A stretch of DNA of 64,000 bases from Lentimicrobium sp. L6 (GTDB lineage: Bacteria > Bacteroidota > Bacteroidia > Bacteroidales > UBA12170). Below are positions 42,966-52,430 of the stretch, in pieces; within the stretch, counting starts at the first letter, position 1; each line of letters opens with the position of its first letter. Both the position numbers and the translations under genes were made by a program. A model generated the notes under the pieces. That model saw nothing but the letters and a program-made list of their open reading frames with translations. It had not been told where the DNA came from and searched no databases. The stretch lies in contig NZ_JABKCA010000004.1 in NCBI RefSeq assembly GCF_013166655.1, forward strand, positions 1-64,000. The letters run 5' to 3'.

Positions 42966-44573
42966 GTGTATCGAATAAAATCCAAAATAAACACCCAGTC
43001 TGATTCTTTTCAGAACAATAAAAAGCAATTCGAAGGATTACTAAACGAATATCGTGATAAGTTAAAAATGGTTCAAGATGGATCTAGTGCTAAAGCGATT
43101 GAGAAGCACAAGTCGAGGGGGAAACTTCTGGCTCGTGAACGCATTAATTTACTTGTGGATACCAATACACCTTTTCTAGAGCTTTCTACATTAGCAGCTT
43201 ATGGTAGTTATGATAACCAGTTTCCTTCTGCAGGAATCATCACTGGGATCGGAGTAATTCAAGGCAAAGATTGTATCATTATAGCCAACGATGCCACAGT
43301 AAAGGGAGGAACCTACATTAAAGAGACTATCAGAAAGCATATTAGAGCACAAGAAATAGCCATGGAAAACCATTTGGCCTGCATTTATATGGTAGATAGC
43401 GGTGGTGTTTTTTTACCTGAGCAAGCCAAAGTATTTCCCGATCGCTTTGATTTCGGAAGGTTCTTTTATAATCAAGCTCGAATGTCGGCTGCTGGGATTC
43501 CTCAAATATCTATCGTCATGGGTTCATGTACCGCTGGAGGAGCTTATGTTCCTGCTATGAGCGATGAAACCATCATTGTTAAGGAGCAAGGTACCATATT
43601 TATTGGTGGACCACCATTAGTAAAAGCAGCAACTGGAGAAGAAGTGAGTGCAGAAGAACTGGGAGGAGCGGATGTTCATACCAGCATTTCAGGTACTGCA
43701 GATCATTTTGCGGAAGATGATCGACATGCCATTTCCATTTGTAGAAATATATTTGAGAGTATTGAATATCACGACAAACAAAACCTAGAAACCAAAGAAA
43801 TAGAGGAACCTTTTTACGATCCTCAAGAGTTATACGGATTAGCTCCCGTTGATTTAAAGAAACCCATAGATGTACGAGAAATTATAGCAAGAATAGTTGA
43901 TGGGAGTCGTTTTCAGGAATTTAAAGAGCGTTATGCTCCTACTATTGTAACTGGTTTTGCGAAAATCATGGGCTATCCCGTTGGAATTATTGGTAATAAT
44001 GGAGTTCTATTTTCAGAAACGGCTTTAAAAGGAGCCCATTTTGTAGAGCTATGTACAGCCAGAAAGATTCCTATTATTTTCCTTCAAAATATTACAGGTT
44101 TTATAGTGGGCAAAGAATACGAGAGAAAAGGGATTGCAAGAGATGGAGCTAAATTTGTTCATGCTGTAGCCAATGCCAATGTGCCTAAATTTACGGTAGT
44201 ATTCGGTGGCTCATTTGGTGCTGGAAATTATGCTATGGCTGGCAGAGCTTATGACCCAAGACTATTATTGATGTGGCCCAATAGCAAGATTTCTGTTATG
44301 GGAGGAGAGCAAGCTTCTGATGTATTGATTCAAGTAAAAATGGATCAACTAAAAGCTCGAGGACAAGAAATGGCCCAAGAAGATATTGATCAACTAAAGA
44401 AATCTATTCTGGAAAAATACGAATATGAAGGTTCTGCTTATTATTCCACATCACGCCTTTGGGATGATGGAATTATAGATCCAGTAGATACTCGAAAAGT
44501 TTTAGCATTGGGGATAGCTATGACTTTAAATAAGAAATGGGAAGATACCAAAAATGGAATTTTCAGAATGTAG
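42966..44573 (+). CDS. Methylcrotonyl-CoA carboxylase beta (carboxyltransferase) subunit
   Basis: 535 residues from a GTG start; a TAA lies immediately upstream in frame and the next Met is inside the conserved domain. KHKSRGKLLARERINLL is the usual acyl-CoA carboxylase N-terminus. MGSCTAGGAYVPAMSDETII and VVFGGSFGAGNYAMAGRAYD form the oxyanion holes of the two crotonase halves. With the biotin subunit at 47477 it would carboxylate 3-methylcrotonyl-CoA. First gene of the eight-gene operon. Confidence 0.9.
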   Translation: MYRIKSKINTQSDSFQNNKKQFEGLLNEYRDKLKMVQDGSSAKAIEKHKSRGKLLARERINLLVDTNTPFLELSTLAAYGSYDNQFPSAGIITGIGVIQGKDCIIIANDATVKGGTYIKETIRKHIRAQEIAMENHLACIYMVDSGGVFLPEQAKVFPDRFDFGRFFYNQARMSAAGIPQISIVMGSCTAGGAYVPAMSDETIIVKEQGTIFIGGPPLVKAATGEEVSAEELGGADVHTSISGTADHFAEDDRHAISICRNIFESIEYHDKQNLETKEIEEPFYDPQELYGLAPVDLKKPIDVREIIARIVDGSRFQEFKERYAPTIVTGFAKIMGYPVGIIGNNGVLFSETALKGAHFVELCTARKIPIIFLQNITGFIVGKEYERKGIARDGAKFVHAVANANVPKFTVVFGGSFGAGNYAMAGRAYDPRLLLMWPNSKISVMGGEQASDVLIQVKMDQLKARGQEMAQEDIDQLKKSILEKYEYEGSAYYSTSRLWDDGIIDPVDTRKVLALGIAMTLNKKWEDTKNGIFRM

Positions 44574-44629
44574 AGATTTATATTTTTTATTAAAAACAAT
44601 CTAAATACCTAAAATAAAAACCTTTAACT

Positions 44630-46534
44630 ATGGCAATTAAAATTAAAACATTAAGTGGCTATTTTCATGAATACCAAAAGAGCGCAGTAAATCCAGAAGA
44701 TTTCTGGGGACAACAGGCAGAAGCTTTTTATTGGCGGAAGAAATATGAATGTGTTTTAGATTGGAACTTCACAGAACCAAGAATTGATTGGTTTAAAGGA
44801 GGAAGATTGAATCTTACTGAAAATATTTTTGAGCGTCAGATGTTTTTTAAGAAAGATCAGGCTGCCATTATCTGGGAGCCAAATGACCCTTCTGAGGAGG
44901 GTATTACTATAACTTATTCTGAACTTTTTGATAAAGTGAAACAATTTGCCAATGTGCTCCTTGAAAAGGGAGTAACAAAAGGTGACCGGGTGGCTTTGTA
45001 TATGCCCATGATTCCCGAATTGGCCATTGCCATGTTGGCTTGTGCTAGAATTGGAGCCGTACATTCTATTGTATTTGCAGGATTTTCAAGTAATGCATTA
45101 GCTGATAGAATAATTGATGCTCAAGCAAAAGTGGTTATTGCTTCTGATGGAGGATTCCGTGGCACCAAAACCATTCCAATAAAGAAAATTGTAGATGAGG
45201 CAGTAGAAAGATGTGATTCAGTAGAAACGGTCATCATTAAAAAGAGAACTGGTGAAGAGGTAAATATGTTAGCAGGTCGCGATTATTGGTGGGATGAACT
45301 TACTGAAGGTGTGTCTTGTGATAATGATGCTGAAATATTAGATGCTGAGGATCCTCTTTTCATCCTCTATACATCTGGTTCTACCGGCCAACCAAAAGGC
45401 TTAGTTCATACCACTGGTGGCTATATGGTTTATACTTCCTATACCTTCCGCAATGTATTTCAATATGGGGAAGGTGATGTATATTTCTGCTCTGCTGATA
45501 TTGGCTGGATTACTGGCCATTCTTATATTGTTTATGGCCCATTATTAAGTGGAGCCACAACATTAATGTTCGAAGGAATTCCTACTTTTCCTGATGCAGG
45601 AAGATATTGGGATATTGTAGAAAAGTATCAAGTGAATCAGTTCTATACAGCACCAACTGCTATTCGTGCTTTAATGGCAGAAGGAAATGAGTTTGTCGAG
45701 AATAAAGAAATGAAAAGCCTAAAGGTTCTAGGTACAGTAGGAGAACCCATTAATGAAGAAGCTTGGCACTGGTATCATGATCATGTGGGTAAAGATCGTT
45801 GTCCCATTGTGGATACTTGGTGGCAAACGGAAACGGGTGGGATTTTAATCAGCCCTATAGCTGGCGTTACGCCCACTAAACCTTCTTATGCCACATTACC
45901 ACTTCCTGGTGTTCAACCTGTCATAGTGGATCCCGATGGAAAAGAGTTAAAAGGAAACAGTGTTCAAGGTAATCTTTGTATCAAATTTCCATGGCCGGGA
46001 ATGGCAAGAACTATTTATGGTGATCATGAACGTTTCCAACAAACTTACTTTTCAACCTATCCTGGCTACTATTTCACTGGAGATGGTGTAAAACGAGATG
46101 AGGATGGTTATTATAGGATACTAGGTAGAGTTGATGATGTCATCAATGTTTCAGGTCATAGAATGGGAACAGCCGAAGTAGAAAATGCGATTAACGAGCA
46201 TCCTCGAGTAGTGGAATCTGCTGTTGTTGGTTTTCCTCACGATATCAAAGGACAAGGGATTTATGCCTTTGTAGTTTGTACCGATATGGATGAAACCACC
46301 AGCGAGGAGGGGATTATAAAGAGTATTAAAATTGGAGTTAATAATATTATTGGTCCAATTGCTCGTCCTGATAAAATTTTAATAGTAAGTGGATTGCCAA
46401 AAACACGCTCTGGTAAAATTATGAGAAGAATCCTCAGGAAAATAGCTTCCAACGATACTTCAAGCTTTGGAGATACTAGTACTTTATTGGATCCTGGTGT
46501 TGTCGAGGAGATTATGGAAAAAGCTAAGAAATAA
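44630..46534 (+). CDS. acsA: Acetyl-CoA synthetase
   Basis: 634 residues of the ANL adenylating superfamily. The P-loop-like TSGSTGQPKGLVHTTGG, WWQTETGG with the Trp that restricts the acyl pocket to acetate, hinge region GRVDDVINVSGHRMGTAEVE, and KTRSGKIMRRILRK with the catalytic (acetylatable) Lys are all present. It activates acetate to acetyl-CoA with ATP. It interrupts the otherwise leucine-specific genes; an acetoacetate or propionate role cannot be excluded. Confidence 0.9.
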   Translation: MAIKIKTLSGYFHEYQKSAVNPEDFWGQQAEAFYWRKKYECVLDWNFTEPRIDWFKGGRLNLTENIFERQMFFKKDQAAIIWEPNDPSEEGITITYSELFDKVKQFANVLLEKGVTKGDRVALYMPMIPELAIAMLACARIGAVHSIVFAGFSSNALADRIIDAQAKVVIASDGGFRGTKTIPIKKIVDEAVERCDSVETVIIKKRTGEEVNMLAGRDYWWDELTEGVSCDNDAEILDAEDPLFILYTSGSTGQPKGLVHTTGGYMVYTSYTFRNVFQYGEGDVYFCSADIGWITGHSYIVYGPLLSGATTLMFEGIPTFPDAGRYWDIVEKYQVNQFYTAPTAIRALMAEGNEFVENKEMKSLKVLGTVGEPINEEAWHWYHDHVGKDRCPIVDTWWQTETGGILISPIAGVTPTKPSYATLPLPGVQPVIVDPDGKELKGNSVQGNLCIKFPWPGMARTIYGDHERFQQTYFSTYPGYYFTGDGVKRDEDGYYRILGRVDDVINVSGHRMGTAEVENAINEHPRVVESAVVGFPHDIKGQGIYAFVVCTDMDETTSEEGIIKSIKIGVNNIIGPIARPDKILIVSGLPKTRSGKIMRRILRKIASNDTSSFGDTSTLLDPGVVEEIMEKAKK

Positions 46535-46539
46535 TATAT

Positions 46540-46607
46540 CACGCAAAGATACAAAGACGCAAAGGAGAATATTTATTTTCTTAGTGCCTTTGAGTCTTGG
46601 TGGCAAA
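46540..46607. repeat. Inverted intergenic repeat inside the leucine operon, copy 1
   Basis: CACGCAAAGATACAAAGACG at the left and TTAGTGCCTTTGAGTCTTGG plus TGGC at the right can pair into an imperfect hairpin. The same sequence family is at 51388-51507. Confidence 0.6.
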
Positions 46608-46618
46608 TCAAATAAAAA

Positions 46619-47422
46619 ATGAAAGTATATAAAACCATAGAATTAGAAATAAACAACGAAGTAGGCACCGTTTGGCTTAATCGTCCAGAAATACACAATG
46701 CTTTCAATGAAGTCATGATAGCGGAGTTGATAGAGATGTTCGAAGAAATCAATGATAATGAAGGAATCAGAGTAGTGGTTTTAAGAGGTAGAGGAAAGTC
46801 ATTCTGTGCTGGAGCAGATTTGAACTGGATGCGTGATGTGGCAAAATATTCCTATGAAGATAATTATAAAGAAAGTCTCAATCTTTCACTCTGTTTTTAT
46901 AATATCTATACCTGTGCTAAGCCTACCATCGCTATTGTTCATGGAGCAGCTATTGGCGGTGCCAATGGATTATTAGCAGCTTGTGATTTTGCTTATGCAG
47001 AGGAGAATACCACTTTTTCTTTAAGTGAAGTAAAGATTGGCATTGTGCCGGCTTGTATTTCTCCATATGTGACCAAAAGAGTAGGAGAGTATGGTTCCAA
47101 AGAATTAATGCTAACAGGCAAAAGATTTAAAGGCGCCGAAGCAGCCCATCATCGTTTGGTGAATAAATCATTATCCTCAAGCAATTTAGACCTTCATCTA
47201 GAGGAACTCATAGGATTGTTAAAGACCAGTGGCCCTAAAGCCATGACCCAATGTAAGAACCTTCTCTACGATATTTCCAATAAGCTGAGTCTTCAAGAAG
47301 CCATTGATTATACCGCCAAGATGATAGCCGAAATCAGAGCCAGCTCAGAAGGTCAAGAAGGCATGGCAGCATTTCTGGAAAAGAGAAAGCCAAATTGGGT
47401 GGCCACCAGTCCTGAAAAATAA
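46619..47422 (+). CDS. Enoyl-CoA hydratase family, probable methylglutaconyl-CoA hydratase
   Basis: 267 residues with the crotonase fold: GRGKSFCAGADLNWMRDV (substrate pocket) and HGAAIGGANGLLAACDFAYA, SEVKIGIVPACISPYV (oxyanion hole and active-site region). It would hydrate 3-methylglutaconyl-CoA to HMG-CoA; that substrate is inferred from its place between carboxylase subunits. Confidence 0.85.
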   Translation: MKVYKTIELEINNEVGTVWLNRPEIHNAFNEVMIAELIEMFEEINDNEGIRVVVLRGRGKSFCAGADLNWMRDVAKYSYEDNYKESLNLSLCFYNIYTCAKPTIAIVHGAAIGGANGLLAACDFAYAEENTTFSLSEVKIGIVPACISPYVTKRVGEYGSKELMLTGKRFKGAEAAHHRLVNKSLSSSNLDLHLEELIGLLKTSGPKAMTQCKNLLYDISNKLSLQEAIDYTAKMIAEIRASSEGQEGMAAFLEKRKPNWVATSPEK

Positions 47423-47476
47423 TAAATTACTGCTTGCGTTGATTTGTAATCGACGCGTTCTAATAATAGAGGAATA

Positions 47477-49462
47477 ATGAAGAAATTCAATAAAATATTA
47501 ATTGCCAATAGAGGTGAAATTGCAGTAAGAATTATTAAGGCTGCTCAGAAAATGGGAATCACCAGTATGGCTGTCTATTCACAGGCTGATAAGGATAGCT
47601 TACATATTCGTAAAGCTGATGAAGCCTTTTGTATAGGTGAAGAATCACTGTCTGAAACCTATTTGAATGTTGGAAAAATAATGGAGATTGCTCTGAAACA
47701 TGGGGCTGATGCCATTCATCCAGGTTATGGTTTTTTGGCGGAAAATCCTGAATTGGTGGCAGCTTGTGAAAAGAACGATATTGTTTTTATTGGACCGTCG
47801 AGTCGAGCCATTCAGTTAATGGGAAATAAAATAGAGGCACGAGCTTTTGTGGATAGCCTTAAAATCCCCATGACCAAAGGTGTGACGGGTAGCCCTGAAG
47901 AACTTCTGAGTCTGGCAAAAAACATAGAACTGCCTATCCTTGTAAAAGCCGCAGCTGGTGGAGGAGGGAAAGGAATGAGAATTGTGCGTGATTGGAATGA
48001 TTTGGAATCCGTAATTGAGTCCACAAGCCGTGAAGCCTTAGCTTATTTTGGTGATGCTGAAGTTTATGTGGAGAAGTTCATTGAGAATCCTCGTCATATA
48101 GAGATTCAGCTTTTAGGTGACCAATTTGGAAATGTGATTCATTTATATGAACGTGAATGTAGCATTCAACGTCGTTACCAGAAAATAATTGAGGAATCTC
48201 CATCTCCCACTTTAGATCAAGCCACAAGAGAAAAGATGGGGAAAGCAGCAGTAGATATTGCCAAAGCCATTAATTATACCAGTGCTGGAACTATCGAGTT
48301 TTTAGTGGATTCCGATTTAAACTACTATTTCTTGGAGATGAATACTAGAATTCAAGTGGAACATCCTGTTACGGAAATGGTGACTGGCGTAGACTTGGTT
48401 CAAGAGCAAATTAGGATAGCACAAGGAGAAGAATTAAGCTGGAAGCAAGAAGATATTAAGCAAAATGGTCATGCCATTGAAGCACGAGTTTATGCGGAAG
48501 AACCTGAGAATGATTTTCGTCCAGCACCAGGTTTCGTAAGTTATTATAAAGAACCCAAAGGAGTTCATATTAGAGTGGATTCAGCTATTGATCAAGCCGT
48601 AGAGATAAAAAGCTTTTTCGACCCCATGATAAGCAAGTTGGTCGTGTGGGAAGAGAACAGGTCCAAAGCGATCACGAAAATGATGGCTAGTTTAGAGGAA
48701 TTCGTCATTTTGGGCTTGTCGACTAATATTCCTTTTATGCTGGCTTTAATGAAAGAAGAAGATTATATACTGAATTATATCTCTACTAAATATTGCGATA
48801 CTCATGCTTCTCAAATACTAAAAAGTGCTGAAGCTTATCATCTTAATATGGATAGGAATATCCTTGGAGCAGCTTATGCCTCTATAAAAATAGCCTCCTC
48901 TAATTCACCTCATAATATTTGGGAAAAAATAGCTTATTGGAGATTACAAATGGATTTTCAATGGAAATTAGGAGAAGAATTCCTTTCTTATCAATTGATG
49001 GAAGTAAAACCTTCAAGTTTCAGATTAAAAAATGGACAAGATATTCTTCCAGTTGAAATTTTAAGTGTAAAGAATAATTGTATTGATTTAAGTATTGATA
49101 ACAAAGAAGAACGAGTTTACTTCGTGAAGAAAGATGAAGCCCATATTCTTTTTAATTGGAAAGGACAAGTATTTAAATTAGAAGATTTAGAGGTCTTAGT
49201 TCAAGAAGATTTTTACGAATCTAGTCATGAGGCTGAAACTAGCGATATTTTAAAATCTCCAATGCCTGGTAAGGTGATCAAAGTATTGGTGGAAGAAGGG
49301 GGAGAGGTTAAAAAAGGTCAAACTTTATTGATAGTGGAAGCCATGAAAATGGAAAATAATATCTTAGCCAGTCGTGATGGAAAAATAGAAGAAATTCTAG
49401 TTCAAGAAGGAGAAATGGTGGATAATACTAAAATATTATTACGTTTGGAGGAGGCTGAATAA
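47477..49462 (+). CDS. Methylcrotonyl-CoA carboxylase alpha subunit (biotin carboxylase + BCCP)
   Basis: 661 residues. Biotin carboxylase core: [18 protein letters not shown]-grasp loop [25 protein letters not shown]-like linker follows and a C-terminal biotinyl domain with EAMKMENN (biotinylated Lys near residue 626). Transfers CO2 to biotin for the beta subunit encoded four genes upstream. The BC-BT-BCCP layout matches 3-methylcrotonyl-CoA carboxylase; the operon supports that substrate. Confidence 0.92.
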   Translation: MKKFNKILIANRGEIAVRIIKAAQKMGITSMAVYSQADKDSLHIRKADEAFCIGEESLSETYLNVGKIMEIALKHGADAIHPGYGFLAENPELVAACEKNDIVFIGPSSRAIQLMGNKIEARAFVDSLKIPMTKGVTGSPEELLSLAKNIELPILVKAAAGGGGKGMRIVRDWNDLESVIESTSREALAYFGDAEVYVEKFIENPRHIEIQLLGDQFGNVIHLYERECSIQRRYQKIIEESPSPTLDQATREKMGKAAVDIAKAINYTSAGTIEFLVDSDLNYYFLEMNTRIQVEHPVTEMVTGVDLVQEQIRIAQGEELSWKQEDIKQNGHAIEARVYAEEPENDFRPAPGFVSYYKEPKGVHIRVDSAIDQAVEIKSFFDPMISKLVVWEENRSKAITKMMASLEEFVILGLSTNIPFMLALMKEEDYILNYISTKYCDTHASQILKSAEAYHLNMDRNILGAAYASIKIASSNSPHNIWEKIAYWRLQMDFQWKLGEEFLSYQLMEVKPSSFRLKNGQDILPVEILSVKNNCIDLSIDNKEERVYFVKKDEAHILFNWKGQVFKLEDLEVLVQEDFYESSHEAETSDILKSPMPGKVIKVLVEEGGEVKKGQTLLIVEAMKMENNILASRDGKIEEILVQEGEMVDNTKILLRLEEAE

Positions 49463-49513
49463 ATCATCAATTCTATCACAAAAATCAATTTTTAATCAAA
49501 TAAAACATCATAT

Positions 49514-50662
49514 ATGAATTTCGAATTAACAGAAGAACAAGAGTTGATTAGACAAACGGTAAGGGATTTTGCTGAAAGAGAAATCAAACCTATTGCTCAA
49601 GAGTTGGACGAGAAAGAAGAGTTTTCAGAGGATTTAACTCGAAAAATGGGTGAGCTTGGCCTTTTTGGTATGTATCTTCCAGAAAAATATGGCGGACAAG
49701 AATTGGATACCTTATCCTATATTATCGCAGTTGAGGAATTAGCCAGAGTTGATGGCTCTCAAGCAGCCACTTTAGCGGCTCATAATTCTTTGGGAATTGG
49801 ACCACTCTATTATTACGGAACAGAAGAGCAGAAATTAAAATACTTGCCCAAATTATGTACTGGTGAAGGGCTTTGGGCTTTTGGTCTTACTGAGCCCGAT
49901 GCCGGTTCTGATAGTCGAGGTTCTAAAACCACTGCAAAACTAGAGGAGGGAAAATGGAGAATAAATGGTTCTAAGATATTCATCACCAATGGTGCCTCCG
50001 ATTTGTCATTAGGAGCAACTGTACAGGCCGTAACAAAGGTTCTTCCTGATGGTAAAAAAGAATTCACCACCGTAATTGTAGAAAAAGATACTCCTGGTTT
50101 TAAAAGAGTAGCCATGCATGGAAAAATGATGTGGCGTTCTTCAGATACTTCAGAATTATATTTCGATGATTGTATAGTACCAGAAGAAAATCTACTAGGA
50201 GATATTGGACAAGGAAGTAAGATTATGCTTTCGACTCTAGATAATGGAAGACTTTCCATTGCTGCTATGGGTTTAGGGTTGGCACAAGGAGCTTATGAAA
50301 TGGCTTTGCAGTATTCTAAAGAACGTAATCAGTTTGGAAAACCAATTTCTAAATTTCAGGCCATTGCTTTTAAGTTGGCCGATATGGCCATGCAAATTGA
50401 ATTAGCCAGAAATCTCCTATACAAAGCATGCTGGTTAAAAGACAATAAAAAACCATTTGCCAAAGAAGCAGCCATGTCGAAATTATACTGTAGTGAGATT
50501 GCAAAATCAGTAGCTGATGAAGCAGTGCAAATTCATGGTGGTTATGGCTTAATGAAAGATTATCCAATAGAAAGATTTTATCGTGACCAACGATTATTAC
50601 AGATAGGAGAGGGCACTTCTGAGATTCAAAGAATGGTAATATCAAGATATATTGGTTGTTAA
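49514..50662 (+). CDS. Acyl-CoA dehydrogenase, probably acting on isovaleryl-CoA
   Basis: 382 residues of the FAD acyl-CoA dehydrogenase family: AFGLTEPDAGSDSRG, FITNGASD and a C-terminal QIHGGYGLMKDYPIERFYRD. The catalytic Glu appears in LQIGEGTSEIQR, the place used by short- and medium-chain enzymes; isovaleryl-CoA dehydrogenases use a Glu on an earlier helix. The operon argues for isovaleryl-CoA, the sequence itself for a short-chain or branched acyl-CoA. Electrons would go to ETF. Confidence 0.85.
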   Translation: MNFELTEEQELIRQTVRDFAEREIKPIAQELDEKEEFSEDLTRKMGELGLFGMYLPEKYGGQELDTLSYIIAVEELARVDGSQAATLAAHNSLGIGPLYYYGTEEQKLKYLPKLCTGEGLWAFGLTEPDAGSDSRGSKTTAKLEEGKWRINGSKIFITNGASDLSLGATVQAVTKVLPDGKKEFTTVIVEKDTPGFKRVAMHGKMMWRSSDTSELYFDDCIVPEENLLGDIGQGSKIMLSTLDNGRLSIAAMGLGLAQGAYEMALQYSKERNQFGKPISKFQAIAFKLADMAMQIELARNLLYKACWLKDNKKPFAKEAAMSKLYCSEIAKSVADEAVQIHGGYGLMKDYPIERFYRDQRLLQIGEGTSEIQRMVISRYIGC

Positions 50663-50685
50663 AACGAAAAACAAAAACCTAAAAT

Positions 50686-51378
50686 ATGAATAAAGTAGTA
50701 AAAGATGCTAAGGAGGCTTTGCAAGGAATGCAAGACGGACAAACCCTAATGTTGGGTGGTTTTGGTCTTTGTGGGATTCCGGAAAATACCATCAAGGCCT
50801 TAGTGGAATCTGAGTTCAAAGATTTAACCTGTATTTCTAATAATGCTGGTGTCGATAATTTTGGCTTAGGTGCATTATTAAGAAAACACCAAATTAAAAA
50901 GATGATATCTTCTTATGTAGGTGAAAATAAAGAGTTTGAACGTCAGATGCTTTCTGGTGAGCTAGAGGTGGACTTGGTTCCACAAGGGACTTTAGCAGAG
51001 CGTATTAGAGCAGGTGGAGCCGGTATTCCAGCTTTTTACGTTCCGGCAGGTTATGGAACTGAAGTTGGTGAAGGTAAAGAATCAAGAGAATTCAATGGAA
51101 AAATGCATCTTTTAGAACATGCATTAACTGCGGATTTTGCAGTAGTAAAGGCTTGGAAAGGGGATACCATGGGAAATCTTATTTACCGAGAAACAGCTAA
51201 TAACTTTAATCAGCCCATGGCCATGGCCGGTAAAATCACCATTGCAGAAGTGGAAGAACTGGTTTCTGCCGGTGAGTTGGACCCCAATCAGATTCACACA
51301 CCAGGTGTCTTTGTTCAAAGAATATTTCAAGGTGTAGATTATGAAAAGCGAATTGAATTTGAAACAGTTCGTGATTAG
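50686..51378 (+). CDS. 3-oxoacid CoA-transferase subunit A
   Basis: 230 residues. [15 protein letters not shown] and [14 protein letters not shown] are the family I CoA-transferase A signature. It transfers CoA from succinyl-CoA to acetoacetate, giving acetoacetyl-CoA for thiolysis. It starts 23 bp after the dehydrogenase stop and is separated from subunit B by an inverted repeat. Confidence 0.92.
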   Translation: MNKVVKDAKEALQGMQDGQTLMLGGFGLCGIPENTIKALVESEFKDLTCISNNAGVDNFGLGALLRKHQIKKMISSYVGENKEFERQMLSGELEVDLVPQGTLAERIRAGGAGIPAFYVPAGYGTEVGEGKESREFNGKMHLLEHALTADFAVVKAWKGDTMGNLIYRETANNFNQPMAMAGKITIAEVEELVSAGELDPNQIHTPGVFVQRIFQGVDYEKRIEFETVRD

Positions 51379-51387
51379 ATTAATTAA

Positions 51388-51507
51388 CCACTAAGACACA
51401 GAGACACAAAGGTACACGAAGAGCTCATTAATTATACTTTGGTTTTAAAGCGAGCGTATATAGAATTAAACTTTGTGTACCTTAGAGTCTTGGAGCCTTT
51501 GTGGCAG
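51388..51507. repeat. Inverted intergenic repeat inside the leucine operon, copy 2
   Basis: CCACTAAGACACAGAGACAC and AAAGGTACACGAAG at the left pair imperfectly with CTTTGTGTACCTTAGAGTC and TTGGAGCCTTTGTGG at the right, around an AT-rich spacer. It resembles copy 1 at 46540 and sits between the two CoA-transferase subunit genes. Confidence 0.65.
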
Positions 51508-51522
51508 ATAAAAATAAAAACA

Positions 51523-52179
51523 ATGAGTCTAGATAAAAACGGAATAGCAAAAAGAATAGCCCAAGAATTACAAGATGGGTATTATGTAAACCTAGGGATT
51601 GGAATACCAACATTAGTTGCAAATTATGTCCCAGATGGAATAGAAGTAGTGCTTCAGTCGGAGAATGGATTATTAGGAATTGGCCCCTTTCCTGAAAAGG
51701 GAAAAGCAGATGCCGACCTGATAAATGCGGGTAAGCAAACGGTGACTACATTGGCAGGTTCTTCTTTCTTTGATTCTTCGATGAGCTTTGCCATGATTAG
51801 AGGAGGTCATATTGATTTAACTGTCCTTGGTGCTTTTGAAGTTACTGATAAAGGAGACATCAGTTCCTGGAAAATTCCCGGAAAAATGGTAAAAGGGATG
51901 GGAGGAGCCATGGATTTAGTGGCGGCAGCAAAGAATATTATCGTAGCCACCACTCATACCGATAGAAATGGGAATCCAAAGCTGAAAACAGCTTGTAGTC
52001 TTCCTTTAACAGGAGTAAACTGCGTAAAGAAAATTGTTTCGGATTTAGCCGTCATCGAAGTAACAGACCAAGGCTTCAAATTAATAGAAAGAGCTCCTGG
52101 AGTTTCTGTTGAAGAAATTGTGGAGAAGACCGGTGCCCCTTTAATTATTGAAGGTGATATTCCAGAGATGAAGATTTAG
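51523..52179 (+). CDS. 3-oxoacid CoA-transferase subunit B
   Basis: 218 residues from the ATG at 51523 (MSLDKNGIAKRIAQEL). An earlier ATG at 51439 lies in the inverted repeat and adds 28 foreign residues. The catalytic Glu is in LQSENGLLGIGP. VNLGIGIPTLVANYVP is the family start. Works with subunit A. Followed at once by a heptamer tandem repeat. Confidence 0.92.
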   Translation: MSLDKNGIAKRIAQELQDGYYVNLGIGIPTLVANYVPDGIEVVLQSENGLLGIGPFPEKGKADADLINAGKQTVTTLAGSSFFDSSMSFAMIRGGHIDLTVLGAFEVTDKGDISSWKIPGKMVKGMGGAMDLVAAAKNIIVATTHTDRNGNPKLKTACSLPLTGVNCVKKIVSDLAVIEVTDQGFKLIERAPGVSVEEIVEKTGAPLIIEGDIPEMKI

Positions 52180-52249
52180 GGCAAAGGGCAAAGGGCAAAG
52201 AGCAAAGAGCAAAGGGCAAAGAGCAAAGAGCAAAGAGCAAAGAGCAAAT
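52180..52249. repeat. Heptanucleotide tandem repeat
   Basis: Ten units of (A/G)GCAAAG begin immediately after the subunit B stop codon. The units vary only at the first base, with the last unit slightly altered. A microsatellite of this length can change copy number by slippage. Confidence 0.85.
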
Positions 52250-52430
52250 ATCCTTAATAAACATTTCGTAAATAATAGAATTATTAAAAAATAATCTTTT
52301 GAAAAAAGTGTTCAAGAACGAGGCATGTGAGTCATTTTAATTTGAGAGCTTACTACGGTAAGTGACAAAATTAAAATGTGAACATAACGAAGTTATTGGA
52401 CAATGTTTTCAAAATCTAAATACCTGAATT

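Noticed and set aside
43191-43373. Minus-strand ORF in the carboxylase gene
   Set aside because: Short shadow without start or domain signals.
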